Of a stretch of DNA of 64,000 bases, positions 54,941 to 63,866 are shown in pieces. The position numbers were made by a program, and so were the translations under genes. Origin of the DNA: UBA10349 sp003485905 (GTDB taxonomy: Bacteria; Pseudomonadota; Gammaproteobacteria; Arenicellales; Arenicellaceae); the NCBI GenBank assembly GCA_943787185.1, contig CALSLL010000006.1, forward strand, positions 186,001-250,000, read 5' to 3'. The notes beneath the pieces were generated by a model. That model ran no database searches. It saw only the letters and a list, made by a program, of their open reading frames with translations, and was not told the origin of the DNA. Every line of letters begins with the position of its first letter. Position 1 is the stretch's first letter.

Positions 54941-54972
54941 ATAGTTTCCTCTTTACCTTTTCGAATAACTTT

Positions 54973-55839
54973 TTAGACAGCAGCCGCGCCGCCAACAATC
55001 TCAGATATTTCCTGAGTAATTGCTGCTTGTCGCGCCTTGTTATAAACCAATTCCAGGTCATCTATAAGATTACCTGCATTATCTGTAGCAGCTTTCATCG
55101 CCACCATTCGCGCTGATTGCTCACACGCAAAATTTTCAACTACACCTTGATAAATTTGAGACTCAACGTAGCGTTTTAATACCGTATCAAGCACCACTTT
55201 AGACTCTGGCTCATATAGATAGTCCCAGTGTGTGGGCAACAATTCCGCGTCCGCTTCAACACGCTCTAACGGTAGCACCTGCTTAAATGAGGGTGCTTGA
55301 GTCATTGTGTTCACAAATTCATTTGAAACTAGATACAGTCGATCAATCTTGCCGTCCATATACGCGTCCAGCATGACTTTTATAGCACCTAGGAGGTCAA
55401 CCATATTCGGGTGATCCCCCAAATGCGATACATCAGAAACCACATTCGCACCTTGTCGGCGTAGAAACCCAATTGCTTTTGAACCAATCGTTGCGATATC
55501 AATCTCTGCGCCCTTGCTATCCCAATCAGCCGCATCGCGAACCAATGCCCGAAGCAAATTGGTATTTAACCCACCGCAAAGACCTCGGTCCGACGTCACA
55601 ATTATATAGCCGACGCGTTTTACTTCTCGTTCAACTGTAAATGGATGGCGATACTCCAAATTGGCTCGAGCCATATGTGCGACAACTGCTCGAATTTTCT
55701 CTGCATAGGGTCGAGCAGCCAGCATGCGATCCTTAGCCTTACGCATCTTGCTCGCAGCAACCATTTCCATGGCTTTAGTGATCTTTTGCGTATTCTGTAC
55801 GCTTCTGATCTTGCCACGAATTTCCTTAGCGCCTGACAT
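54973..55839 (-). CDS. atpG: ATP synthase gamma subunit AtpG
   Basis: Rotor shaft of F1. 288 residues, with GAKEIRGKIRSVQNTQKITKAMEMVAA at the N terminus (split in reading) and the C-terminal LVYNKARQAAITQEISEIVGGAAAV helix, which fits the family end. 14 bases after atpA. Confidence 0.97.
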   Translation of the reverse strand: MSGAKEIRGKIRSVQNTQKITKAMEMVAASKMRKAKDRMLAARPYAEKIRAVVAHMARANLEYRHPFTVEREVKRVGYIIVTSDRGLCGGLNTNLLRALVRDAADWDSKGAEIDIATIGSKAIGFLRRQGANVVSDVSHLGDHPNMVDLLGAIKVMLDAYMDGKIDRLYLVSNEFVNTMTQAPSFKQVLPLERVEADAELLPTHWDYLYEPESKVVLDTVLKRYVESQIYQGVVENFACEQSARMVAMKAATDNAGNLIDDLELVYNKARQAAITQEISEIVGGAAAV

Positions 55840-55853
55840 CGTTTAACCCTCGC

Positions 55854-57401
55854 TTACCATGCGCCATTTGCTTTAAAATCGTTAAGCGCTGCATCTAGCT
55901 GCTCTTTCACTTCGTCAGTTAACTTCGGCGATTTTTCAATTCCGTTCAATAAATCGCCTGCATTATCACTTACGAATGCCTGCATCGCGGTTTCGCACGC
56001 AACAATTTTATTAACTTCAACGTCATCAAAATATCCGTTCTCTACAGCATATAGCGATAACGCCATTCCAGACACTGTCATAGGCGAGTACTGATTTTGC
56101 TTCATCAGCTCCATCACTCGCTCGCCACGTTCTAGCTGCTTTCGAGTAGCATCATCAAGATCCGAAGCAAATTGCGAGAACGCTGCTAATTCACGATATT
56201 GAGCAAGCGCCAAACGAACGCCTCCACCCAACTTTTTAATAATATTTGTTTGAGCCGATCCGCCGACTCGAGAAACAGATAAGCCAGCGTTAATTGCCGG
56301 TCTGATACCTGCATTAAACAAATCTGATTCTAAAAATATTTGGCCGTCGGTAATCGAAATTACATTAGTCGGTACAAATGCAGATACGTCACCACCCTGG
56401 GTTTCAATAATTGGCAAAGCAGTCAAAGACCCTGTTCGACCTTTTACTTTTCCATCGGTGAGTTTTTCAACATAATTCTCATTGATCCGCGCGGCTCGTT
56501 CAAGTAATCGGGAATGCAAATAAAACACATCACCTGGATACGCTTCACGGCCTGGCGGGCGACGTAATAACAAGGATACCTGACGGTAAGCCCAAGCTTG
56601 CTTAGTCAAATCATCATAAACAATAAGGGCATCTTCACCTTTATCACGAAAGTATTCGCCCATGGCGCAACCTGAATACGGAGCAATGTACTGCATCGCA
56701 GCCGAATCCGAAGCGTTCGCCGCAACAACAATTGTATGCTCCATAGCACCATGATCTTCAAGCCGCCTCACAACACTGGCAACCGACGACGCCTTTTGGC
56801 CGATCGCAACATATATGCATTTAACGCCGGTACCTTTTTGATTAATGATCGCATCAATCGCTACCGCTGTTTTCCCTGTTTGCCTGTCACCAATAATTAG
56901 TTCACGTTGGCCTCGACCAATCGGCACCATCGCATCGATTGATTTCAAACCAGTTTGCATCGGTTGATCCACCGATTGCCGTGCAATTACACCAGGTGCA
57001 ACTTTTTCAATGGGTTCAAAACTAGCGGCATCTATGGGTCCATTTCCATCTATCGGCTCGCCTAACGAGTTAACAACTCTACCTAGCAAGTTCTCACCAA
57101 CCGGAACTTCAAGAATTCGACCTGTACAGGTAACCGTGTCACCTTCTGTTATATGCTTGTAGTCACCGAGAATTACAGCGCCCACGGAGTCTTGCTTAAG
57201 GTTCAACGCTAACCCGTATACGCCTCCAGGAAACTCAAGCATTTCACCCGCCATCGCATCCGCTAGACCGTGAATCAAAGCAATACCATCGGTCAAACCA
57301 ACGACCGTACCTTCTGTTCGCGCTTCTGCTGAAGCATCAAAATTCTTTATCCGGTCTTTAATCAGTTCGCTGATTTCAGATGGGTTAAGTTGTGTTGTCA
57401 T
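55854..57401 (-). CDS. atpA: ATP synthase alpha subunit AtpA
   Basis: Non-catalytic nucleotide-binding subunit of F1. 515 residues; Walker A IIGDRQTGKTAVA, VYVAIGQKASSVA-type segment (CIYVAIGQKASSVASVV), and the C-terminal helical domain with MKQNQYSPM. 58 bases after atpH. Confidence 0.98.
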   Translation of the reverse strand: MTTQLNPSEISELIKDRIKNFDASAEARTEGTVVGLTDGIALIHGLADAMAGEMLEFPGGVYGLALNLKQDSVGAVILGDYKHITEGDTVTCTGRILEVPVGENLLGRVVNSLGEPIDGNGPIDAASFEPIEKVAPGVIARQSVDQPMQTGLKSIDAMVPIGRGQRELIIGDRQTGKTAVAIDAIINQKGTGVKCIYVAIGQKASSVASVVRRLEDHGAMEHTIVVAANASDSAAMQYIAPYSGCAMGEYFRDKGEDALIVYDDLTKQAWAYRQVSLLLRRPPGREAYPGDVFYLHSRLLERAARINENYVEKLTDGKVKGRTGSLTALPIIETQGGDVSAFVPTNVISITDGQIFLESDLFNAGIRPAINAGLSVSRVGGSAQTNIIKKLGGGVRLALAQYRELAAFSQFASDLDDATRKQLERGERVMELMKQNQYSPMTVSGMALSLYAVENGYFDDVEVNKIVACETAMQAFVSDNAGDLLNGIEKSPKLTDEVKEQLDAALNDFKANGAW

Positions 57402-57459
57402 GACTAATTCGTCCTAAGCTGTTATATCGAACTTATTTATACAAACTGAATCTAAAATA

Positions 57460-57996
57460 TTACCGCGCTAATACTGCCGCGAGTTTACCTAGCCTTCCTG
57501 AGGCAGAACCATCTATAACCAAGTCCCCCGCGCGCACTATTGCTCCGCCCATTAAAGATTCGTCTATCGACTCGACAAGACTTACCGTACGGCCCAAGCG
57601 CGATTCCAATGCATCAAGAAGGTCTTTTCGTTGCTCACCAGTCAATTGCTGAGCCGACACTACGTCCGCAGTGACCGTTCTGCGCTCCGAATCAACCAGT
57701 TCCGCAAACTGTGCGGCGATACCAGGCAATGATTCCACACGATCATTTTGGACCAACAATTTCAAAAAATTATCCCCACCTTTCGGTAGGCTTTCACCGC
57801 AAATATCTACAAGCAATGCATGTAAATCATCGTTACTGACTGCCGGGTCAGCAACCAGCGCAACAACCGCCTCATCTTCTGCAACGATCGCGGCCATAGA
57901 TAGGCCTTCTAGCCACTGATCATAGGCATCATCCTCTTTAGCCAGATCAAAAATAGCCTGCGCATAGGGTCGGGCAATTGAAATAGAAACACTCAT
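57460..57996 (-). CDS. atpH: ATP synthase delta subunit AtpH
   Basis: Links F1 to the peripheral stalk. 178 residues; IARPYAQAIFDLAKEDD at the N terminus and VSLVESIDESLMGGAIVRAGDLVIDGS-type C terminus, the family pattern (split at the middle). 2 bases after atpF. Confidence 0.96.
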   Translation of the reverse strand: MSVSISIARPYAQAIFDLAKEDDAYDQWLEGLSMAAIVAEDEAVVALVADPAVSNDDLHALLVDICGESLPKGGDNFLKLLVQNDRVESLPGIAAQFAELVDSERRTVTADVVSAQQLTGEQRKDLLDALESRLGRTVSLVESIDESLMGGAIVRAGDLVIDGSASGRLGKLAAVLAR

Positions 57997-57998
57997 TA

Positions 57999-58478
57999 CT
58001 ATCCGGCCTTTATCTCGCCCACCAACTCATCAATCAGCTTGGCATGTGACTTAGCATCTATTTCTTTCCCAAGAATCTTCGACGCGCCAGCCGCAGCCAA
58101 AGCAGCAACTTCACCGCGAAGCGATTCTCGGGCACGATTGGCTTGTTGATCAACTTCAGCTTGCGCCGCGGTCAATATACGATCGCCTTCCACTTTCGCC
58201 GAATCCTTCGCTTCTTCAACCACTGTACTCCCTCGCTTTTCAGCTTTTGCGACAATATCAGCCGCCTGATCTTTGGCTTCTGTAATTACCTTGTCAGCAT
58301 TCTTTTGGGCGTCTTCCTGATCAGTTTTAGCGCGTTCTGCGGCAGACAGCGAGTCTGCAATGCCTTTTTTACGCTCATTTAAAGCCTGCATGATGGGTAC
58401 CCAAACGTACTTTTTGGAAAACCACCAAAATAGGCCAAACACCACCATCTGGAGTACCAGGGTCATATTGATATTCAT
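57999..58478 (-). CDS. atpF: ATP synthase b subunit AtpF
   Basis: Peripheral-stalk subunit: one N-terminal membrane helix (residues 6-24) and a long alanine/glutamate-rich coiled-coil tail. 159 residues, normal. FWWFSKKYVWVPIM marks the membrane exit. 99 bases after atpE. Confidence 0.95.
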   Translation of the reverse strand: MNINMTLVLQMVVFGLFWWFSKKYVWVPIMQALNERKKGIADSLSAAERAKTDQEDAQKNADKVITEAKDQAADIVAKAEKRGSTVVEEAKDSAKVEGDRILTAAQAEVDQQANRARESLRGEVAALAAAGASKILGKEIDAKSHAKLIDELVGEIKAG

Positions 58479-58577
58479 TTTGGTTCCTCTTTACTATCTA
58501 AAAAAGCCGCTAAAAGAAGTGCTTTACTGCTCAAAACTATCGATCGAACACAGGCACATTCCTACAAACGAGCGCCT

Positions 58578-58808
58578 TTAAGCGACGGCAAATATCGTAT
58601 ACAGACCAATTGCTACCGCGATAATTGGCAACGCATCGACCAAACCCATCACGATAAAAAACTGGGTTCGAAGTAAAGGGATCATCTCAGGTTGGCGCGC
58701 CGCGCCCTCTAAAAATCGTCCGCCGAGATTTCCGACACCAAGTGCCGCGCCAATTGCGCCTAGACCTAGCATAATGCTGGCAGCGATATATAGAAGAGCT
58801 GTTTCCAT
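58578..58808 (-). CDS. atpE: ATP synthase c subunit AtpE
   Basis: Forms the ion-carrying ring. 76 residues as a two-helix hairpin with a Gly/Ala-rich first helix and a second helix bearing the ion-binding carboxylate D58 in GLVDALPIIAVAIG. The absence of the extra Na+-binding residues (Gln/Ser/Glu pattern) indicates a proton-type ring. 79 bases after atpB. Confidence 0.97.
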   Translation of the reverse strand: METALLYIAASIMLGLGAIGAALGVGNLGGRFLEGAARQPEMIPLLRTQFFIVMGLVDALPIIAVAIGLYTIFAVA

Positions 58809-58887
58809 TGTTTTCTCCGAAATTGTCTATTGTTGAACGTTAAAATTAAGAATGTAAAAAATAAAAATGATGTCCCACCAATTGCCG

Positions 58888-59778
58888 CTAATGCTCAGTC
58901 GAGTGCGCCATATCCATATAGACCACCGTCAGCACCATAAATATGAAGGCCTGCAGGGTAATAATAAGAATATGAAAAATGGCCCACACCATCTGCACCA
59001 TGGCACCAACTAATGACCAGGCAACCCCACTAAGTGATGCCAAATCGGACATTGTATTGGCATATAGCAAGGCAATAAGAATAAATATAACTTCACCCGC
59101 ATACATGTTTCCGAACAACCGCAAAGAATGTGATAGCGGTTTTGAAATTAAGCTAAGTGTTTCAAGACATAGGTTTGGAATTACTAATATAGCTTTTGAA
59201 AAAAAGCTCTTTCCTTCAAACGGATGTAAGGTGAGCTCACCAATAAAGCCCAAAATCCCTTTATTTTTAACGCTGTAATACAGCATTAAGAAAAACACAC
59301 CTAACGCTAGACCAAATGTAGCATTCGGGTCTGTGGTTGGAACCACCTTGAGATAGTGCACACCCACCAAACTCGCTAGCCACGGTAAAAGATCAATAGG
59401 CACAAGATCCATTGTGTTCATTAACAATATCCACACGAACACCGTTAGTGCTAGCGGAGCGATCAGTGGATTATCACCACTAAACGACTCGCTCACATTG
59501 TCATCGACAAAATCGATCACAGACTCTACCGCGTTCTGCAGTCCACCCGGCACGCCGGTAACCATATTCTTGGCCACCCGACCAAACAACAAAAGAAAGC
59601 CTAGCCCCAAAATGATAGAAAAAAACAGCGTGTCAACGTGAATCGCGTAAAAGCCCATTTCAGCAGCCTCTTCAGCACTATGCGCCAACCCCCAACTACC
59701 GTCACTATGCTGTCCATAGGTGAGGTTTGTTAAGTGATGTTTTATATATTCACTGGCTGTTTGTGTTTCAGTCGCCAC
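58888..59778 (-). CDS. atpB: ATP synthase a subunit AtpB
   Basis: Stator membrane subunit carrying the proton half-channels. 296 residues, with a short soluble N terminus (residues 1-50). The essential Arg is in SHSLRLFGNMYAGEV. Membrane helices include PIDLLPWLASLVG and VQMVWAIFHILIITLQAFIFMVL (cut). Follows atpI by 109 bases. Confidence 0.97.
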   Translation of the reverse strand: MATETQTASEYIKHHLTNLTYGQHSDGSWGLAHSAEEAAEMGFYAIHVDTLFFSIILGLGFLLLFGRVAKNMVTGVPGGLQNAVESVIDFVDDNVSESFSGDNPLIAPLALTVFVWILLMNTMDLVPIDLLPWLASLVGVHYLKVVPTTDPNATFGLALGVFFLMLYYSVKNKGILGFIGELTLHPFEGKSFFSKAILVIPNLCLETLSLISKPLSHSLRLFGNMYAGEVIFILIALLYANTMSDLASLSGVAWSLVGAMVQMVWAIFHILIITLQAFIFMVLTVVYMDMAHSTEH

Positions 59779-59887
59779 GTCAGCTGTTTCCTTTGAGCAC
59801 TTTCAATTTAAATGTTTTATCTACAATGATGAAATAAGCTAAACACAAACTAATAAGTGTTAACTTTACATCTCTATATCTTTTCGT

Positions 59888-60238
59888 TTACTTATCAGTA
59901 AAAAAATATCCTAGGTACGTCAGAGACAGCGTCAATATTAATGGTAACGGCAATAAATCCAGCCTTAAAAAAGCCAACACTAAAAAAACAATCGTTACTG
60001 CCAATCGTTCAAACTGCCCTAATCGAGCATGAAACAACAAGTCTTCCGCGGCTATTCCGCGATTGACCCGCCGCGCGAGAATGAACGTATTTAACATTCC
60101 CAACAGCCCGCCATAAATTGAGGCCTGTAAAAACTCAACCCCATACACCAAGCACAGCCCACCTGCCGCTATAGAAGTAATTATTAACTGTGCTACCAAG
60201 CACCTTTGAGCACCTTCGACCATGCCTTTTTTGATCAA
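59888..60238 (-). CDS. atpI: ATP synthase assembly protein AtpI
   Basis: Accessory membrane protein for c-ring assembly. 116 residues and four hydrophobic stretches; GLLGMLNTFILARRV and the AtpI-like tail (LTLSYLGYFF). Start uncertain: TTG 60238 or the ATG at 60223 (111 residues). First gene of the operon, behind two possible promoters. Confidence 0.82.
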   Translation of the reverse strand: MIKKGMVEGAQRCLVAQLIITSIAAGGLCLVYGVEFLQASIYGGLLGMLNTFILARRVNRGIAAEDLLFHARLGQFERLAVTIVFLVLAFLRLDLLPLPLILTLSLTYLGYFFTDK

Positions 60239-60251
60239 CGGAATAAACCGC

Positions 60252-60279
60252 GTTGTATCCCAGACATTAATCTCGTCAA
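60252..60279 (-). promoter_or_regulatory. Second possible promoter before atpI
   Basis: Minus-strand TTGACG (60274-60279) and TACAAC (60252-60257) with 16 bases between. Weaker than the one just upstream at 60319-60347; the start would fall a few bases before the possible TTG start of atpI. Confidence 0.35.
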
Positions 60280-60318
60280 ACCAGATATAGCCGATAAATC
60301 GGCGATTTCGGGGTCGCG

Positions 60319-60347
60319 AGTATAGTGCGCAGTTATCTGATGGTCAA
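60319..60347 (-). promoter_or_regulatory. Strong sigma70-type promoter of the atp operon
   Basis: TTGACC (60342-60347) and TATACT (60319-60324) on the minus strand with a 17-base spacer, each 5 of 6 to consensus. A start site about 7 bases after would leave a leader of roughly 75-90 bases before atpI. Lies in the gap after parB. Confidence 0.75.
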
Positions 60348-60396
60348 CAGTCAAAATGCATGTTGAATTTGAACAAAAATACCGTGAATAATTTCT

Positions 60397-61254
60397 CTAA
60401 TTATCCGTATAACCCAGCTTCTCCAAAACTCCGTCTAACTGCTCTAGGCTACTGTAGTTGATCACCAATTTACCCTTTTCTCCTTGCCCCTGCAGACTCA
60501 CCTTTGCACCAAGAATTTCCGATAACGTTTGCTGCAATCTACTCAAATTAGCGTCTACTTTAGGGCTTGCTTTCTTGGAGGTGGCTTTTTTATCGTACTC
60601 CCTCACCAGCTGTTCTGCCTGGCGCACTGACAGCTGTTTGGCGAATATATCTTGAGCAGCAATATCTTGATCACTCAACGGTAAAGCTAGCAATGCTCGA
60701 GCGTGGCCCATTTCGATTTTACCTTGCTCCAGTAGGTCTCGAGCAATACCGCTTAACGACAGCAGTCGCAATAAATTACTCACAGCAACTCGCGATCGAC
60801 CGACTAGACCAGCAGCTTTTTCATGCGTAAGGTCGAACTCGTCAACCAACCGCTGTAAACCAACAGCCTCTTCTATCGGACTAAGGTTTTCTCTTTGTAT
60901 GTTTTCAATTAGTGCGATAGCTAGCGTCGCCTCGTCTGGAATCTCCTTGACCAGAACTGGTACAACCGCCAGTTCAGCAAGTTGAGCAGCCCGCCAACGC
61001 CGCTCACCAGCAATAATTTCAAACATCTCCTCCCCAAGTGGCCGGACAATGATCGGCTGCAGTATCCCTTGCGATCGAATTGAATCTGCCAGTTCCTGCA
61101 GAGACTCTTTGTTCATTTGTGTGCGCGGCTGATATTGCCCCCGCTGTATATTCTCTATTGCTAGAGTTTTCAACTCACCATCTACTGCACCGCCTGATAG
61201 GTCTCCCAATAGAACATCCAGTCCTCTACCCAACCTTTTTGTGTTTGAACTCAT
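60397..61254 (-). CDS. parB: Chromosome-partitioning protein ParB (Spo0J)
   Basis: Binds parS sites and segregates the origin. 285 residues: N-terminal basic KRLGRGLDVLLGD, the CTPase motif GERRWRAAQLA, then HTH AGLVGRSRVAVSNLLRLL, with KARALLALP-type (HARALLALP) segment and C-terminal dimer helix. Overlaps parA by 4 bases (ATGA). I could not find a clear parS in the window by eye. Confidence 0.95.
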   Translation of the reverse strand: MSSNTKRLGRGLDVLLGDLSGGAVDGELKTLAIENIQRGQYQPRTQMNKESLQELADSIRSQGILQPIIVRPLGEEMFEIIAGERRWRAAQLAELAVVPVLVKEIPDEATLAIALIENIQRENLSPIEEAVGLQRLVDEFDLTHEKAAGLVGRSRVAVSNLLRLLSLSGIARDLLEQGKIEMGHARALLALPLSDQDIAAQDIFAKQLSVRQAEQLVREYDKKATSKKASPKVDANLSRLQQTLSEILGAKVSLQGQGEKGKLVINYSSLEQLDGVLEKLGYTDN

Positions 61255-62030
61255 GCTTTTTTAGCCTCTCTAGCCTTAAACTCTTTTGCAAGACGAATGT
61301 ACGCCTTCGCCCCCTTGGAAGACGGGTCATACATAATAACTGGTTTTCCATGACTAGGCGCCTCCGCTAAACGAACATTGCGGGGGATAATCGTGTCGTA
61401 AACTGTAGAACCGAAATGACTAAATAGTTGATTGGACACTTCATTGGCTAAACTATTGCGGCCATCAAACATGGTCCGGACCAACCCGTCAATTTTTAGA
61501 CGCGGATTTAATGTCGCTCTAATTTTGCGCACAGTAGCCACCAGCGAGCTTAATCCTTCAAGTGCAAAATACTCACACTGCATTGGAATCAGCACACTTT
61601 CGGCAGAAACCAAAGCATTAACGGTCAACACATTCAGCGCCGGCGGACAATCGATGAAAATATAGTCGTACTCCCCTAGTATGGGACTAAGAACCGTTTT
61701 AAGTCTCATCTCTCGACCAATTTCATGTAGTAATTCGACCTGCGCGCCAGCAAGATCGCCATTTGCGGCTACCACATCAACACCAGAATCCGTTTTAGTT
61801 ATAACTTCAACTATTTCTTGCTGTTCCAACAAAACAGGATAAATCGTATTTCCCACAGGGTCGGGTTCGGCACCAAGACCAACACTACCGTTACCCTGCG
61901 GATCCAGGTCTACCATCAACACTCGTTTCTTTGCTCTGGCCAAAGTCGCAGCCAAATTAATTGCTGTCGTGGTTTTTCCAACCCCCCCCTTCTGGTTGGT
62001 AATGGCAATTACTCTTGCTTGCTTGCTCAT
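61251..62030 (-). CDS. parA: Chromosome-partitioning ATPase ParA (Soj)
   Basis: Deviant Walker A KGGVGKTTTAINLAATLA near residue 15, Walker A' LMVDLDPQGNGSVGLG, Walker B YIFIDCPPALNVLTVNAL. 259 residues without N-terminal HTH, as in chromosomal Soj. ATG 62030; 32 bases after rsmG. Works with ParB. Confidence 0.96.
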   Translation of the reverse strand: MSKQARVIAITNQKGGVGKTTTAINLAATLARAKKRVLMVDLDPQGNGSVGLGAEPDPVGNTIYPVLLEQQEIVEVITKTDSGVDVVAANGDLAGAQVELLHEIGREMRLKTVLSPILGEYDYIFIDCPPALNVLTVNALVSAESVLIPMQCEYFALEGLSSLVATVRKIRATLNPRLKIDGLVRTMFDGRNSLANEVSNQLFSHFGSTVYDTIIPRNVRLAEAPSHGKPVIMYDPSSKGAKAYIRLAKEFKAREAKKA

Positions 62031-62062
62031 ACCTGTCTTTTTCTATTCATTCTGTTTTGCTT

Positions 62063-62701
62063 TCAATTTGCAGGCTTCATCTCAACCAGGTGCCTTTGCG
62101 TCGAATCACGACCCGGAATGCGTAACTCATGAACAGCTACTACATCAACAATGTCAGAATTCAATTGTTCCAGCTCTTCGGCCGGATAAGCTCCTTTCAT
62201 TGCAAGCAATCTACCGTTTGGGCTGCACAACTTGATACTGCTTACCACAAACTTTTCAAGCGACGAAAATGCGCGGCACGCGAGGGTATCAAATTTTTCC
62301 ATTGACGGGTATTCCTCGACTCGACTGTGAATCGGAAAGAAGTTTTTTATGCCTAATTTGTGCTTCGTTAATAATTGAAATTGTATTTTTTTTCTTCTGC
62401 TATCGACCGAGTGAACTTGCAGCTCGCTGGATACTATAGCCAGGGGTATGCACGGTATTCCGGCACCGCTACCTACATCCAGTATCGAGCTCCCCTGAAC
62501 GAATGGCTTTAATGTCAAAGCATCTAATAAATGTAGCTCCACCATTTCGGGCCACTCTAAAATTGAGGTCAAATTATGTGTACCATTCCATTGTCGCAGT
62601 AGCGATAAAAACTCTAATAATTGATCTACTTTCGAGCCATCAAAATCACCACTACTTGCACGCTGCTCCAGCAGTGCGCGTGCTTCAAGCTTACCCGTCA
62701 T
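62063..62701 (-). CDS. rsmG: 16S rRNA (guanine527-N7)-methyltransferase RsmG
   Basis: SAM-dependent methyltransferase of the 16S 530 loop. 212 residues; SAM site ILDVGSGAGIPCIPLAI near residue 70, VDSRRKKIQFQLL, and CRAFSSLEKFV. The start overlaps the hisC end by 11 bases. rsmG next to parAB is a standard chromosomal neighbourhood. Confidence 0.95.
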   Translation of the reverse strand: MTGKLEARALLEQRASSGDFDGSKVDQLLEFLSLLRQWNGTHNLTSILEWPEMVELHLLDALTLKPFVQGSSILDVGSGAGIPCIPLAIVSSELQVHSVDSRRKKIQFQLLTKHKLGIKNFFPIHSRVEEYPSMEKFDTLACRAFSSLEKFVVSSIKLCSPNGRLLAMKGAYPAEELEQLNSDIVDVVAVHELRIPGRDSTQRHLVEMKPAN

Positions 62702-63773
62702 TCAATTGGCTAATTAAGTTTAGAAACACTTCGACGACATGATCCATTTGCTCATCTGTACCAATACTTATACGAACATAAAGTAACAGCTTTTCGCCTG
62801 ACAGATGCCGAACCAAAATGCCACGCAACCGCAATTGATGAGCAAAATCTGCGCCGTTCAAAAACGGGTGACGAACTAGCAAGAAATTCGCCTTCGAAGG
62901 AACAACGTCATAACCTGCCATTAATATTCTGGCTCGAAAACTCTCACGGGTAGCGATAACTTTGTTTCGAGTCTTGTCAAAATAGGCGGTATCACCAAAT
63001 GCTGCCGCGGCGCCAACCTGTGCCAGCTTATCTAGCGGGTATGAGTTAAAGCTATCCTTCATGCGAATTAGGGCTTCAATTAGATCAACCGAACCTAATG
63101 CTAGCCCAATCCGCATTCCGGCTAGTCCACGTGATTTTGAGCAAGTCTGTACGACGAGTAAATTGGAGTATTCCGATAACAGTGTGATTGCAGATTCAGC
63201 ACCAAAATCAACATATGCCTCATCAACAACTACCACAATATCTGAGTTTACCTCCAATAAGTGACGAATATCTTCAAGCTCCAGAGCAATTCCTGTGGCA
63301 GCGTTTGGATTTGCAATAATTATTCCACCCACGCGCCCTTCTTTTGCATTGAACAAACGAACGTCAATAGAAAAGTCATCTAGTAGAGGAACAGCCCGAT
63401 ACTCCAAACCAAAATAACGGCAATATATTGGATAGAATCCATACGTTATTTCGGGTGACAGGACCTCACGAGCGCTGCTAAATAGACCCCCAAATATGTG
63501 CGCCAGCACCTCATCTGAACCATTGCCAACGAAAACTTGTTCCGCATCAAGTGAGTAGAACTTTCCAATACTTTCACGTAAGAGGCGTGCTGTCGGGTCA
63601 GGATATAACGACAACCCTCCGTCTGTAGCGGAAGTTATTTCCTGAAGGACTAGCGGCGAAGTGCCATAAGGGCTTTCATTAGTATTTAGCTTGAGTAATG
63701 TTGCATCTCGCGTTTGTTCCCCAGGAACATATGGCGTAAGCGCATTGACTCGGTCATTCCAAAATTTGGACAT
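62691..63773 (-). CDS. hisC: Histidinol-phosphate aminotransferase HisC
   Basis: PLP enzyme of histidine synthesis; also related aminotransferases for Phe/Tyr. 360 residues; LNTNESPYGTSP near residue 28, the PLP-phosphate GNGSDEVL, IANPNAATGIAL, VDEAYVDF and the lysine segment CSKSRGLAGMRIGLALG. C terminus VRISIGTDEQMDHVVEV. No other his gene is near. In many gammaproteobacteria mnmG is found just beside rsmG, but here hisC takes that place. Confidence 0.9.
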   Translation of the reverse strand: MSKFWNDRVNALTPYVPGEQTRDATLLKLNTNESPYGTSPLVLQEITSATDGGLSLYPDPTARLLRESIGKFYSLDAEQVFVGNGSDEVLAHIFGGLFSSAREVLSPEITYGFYPIYCRYFGLEYRAVPLLDDFSIDVRLFNAKEGRVGGIIIANPNAATGIALELEDIRHLLEVNSDIVVVVDEAYVDFGAESAITLLSEYSNLLVVQTCSKSRGLAGMRIGLALGSVDLIEALIRMKDSFNSYPLDKLAQVGAAAAFGDTAYFDKTRNKVIATRESFRARILMAGYDVVPSKANFLLVRHPFLNGADFAHQLRLRGILVRHLSGEKLLLYVRISIGTDEQMDHVVEVFLNLISQLNDG

Positions 63774-63866
63774 TGCTACAAAAGGGTAGGGCTAGGTTAT
63801 CGATTGGACAATTAAAACACAGACAACAGCTCAACGGATCAAAGATCCTTGTCAATTACCCTGAAT

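Noticed and set aside
63836..63848. Small hairpin before hisC as terminator
   Set aside because: 5-bp stem, 3-base loop and no T-run.
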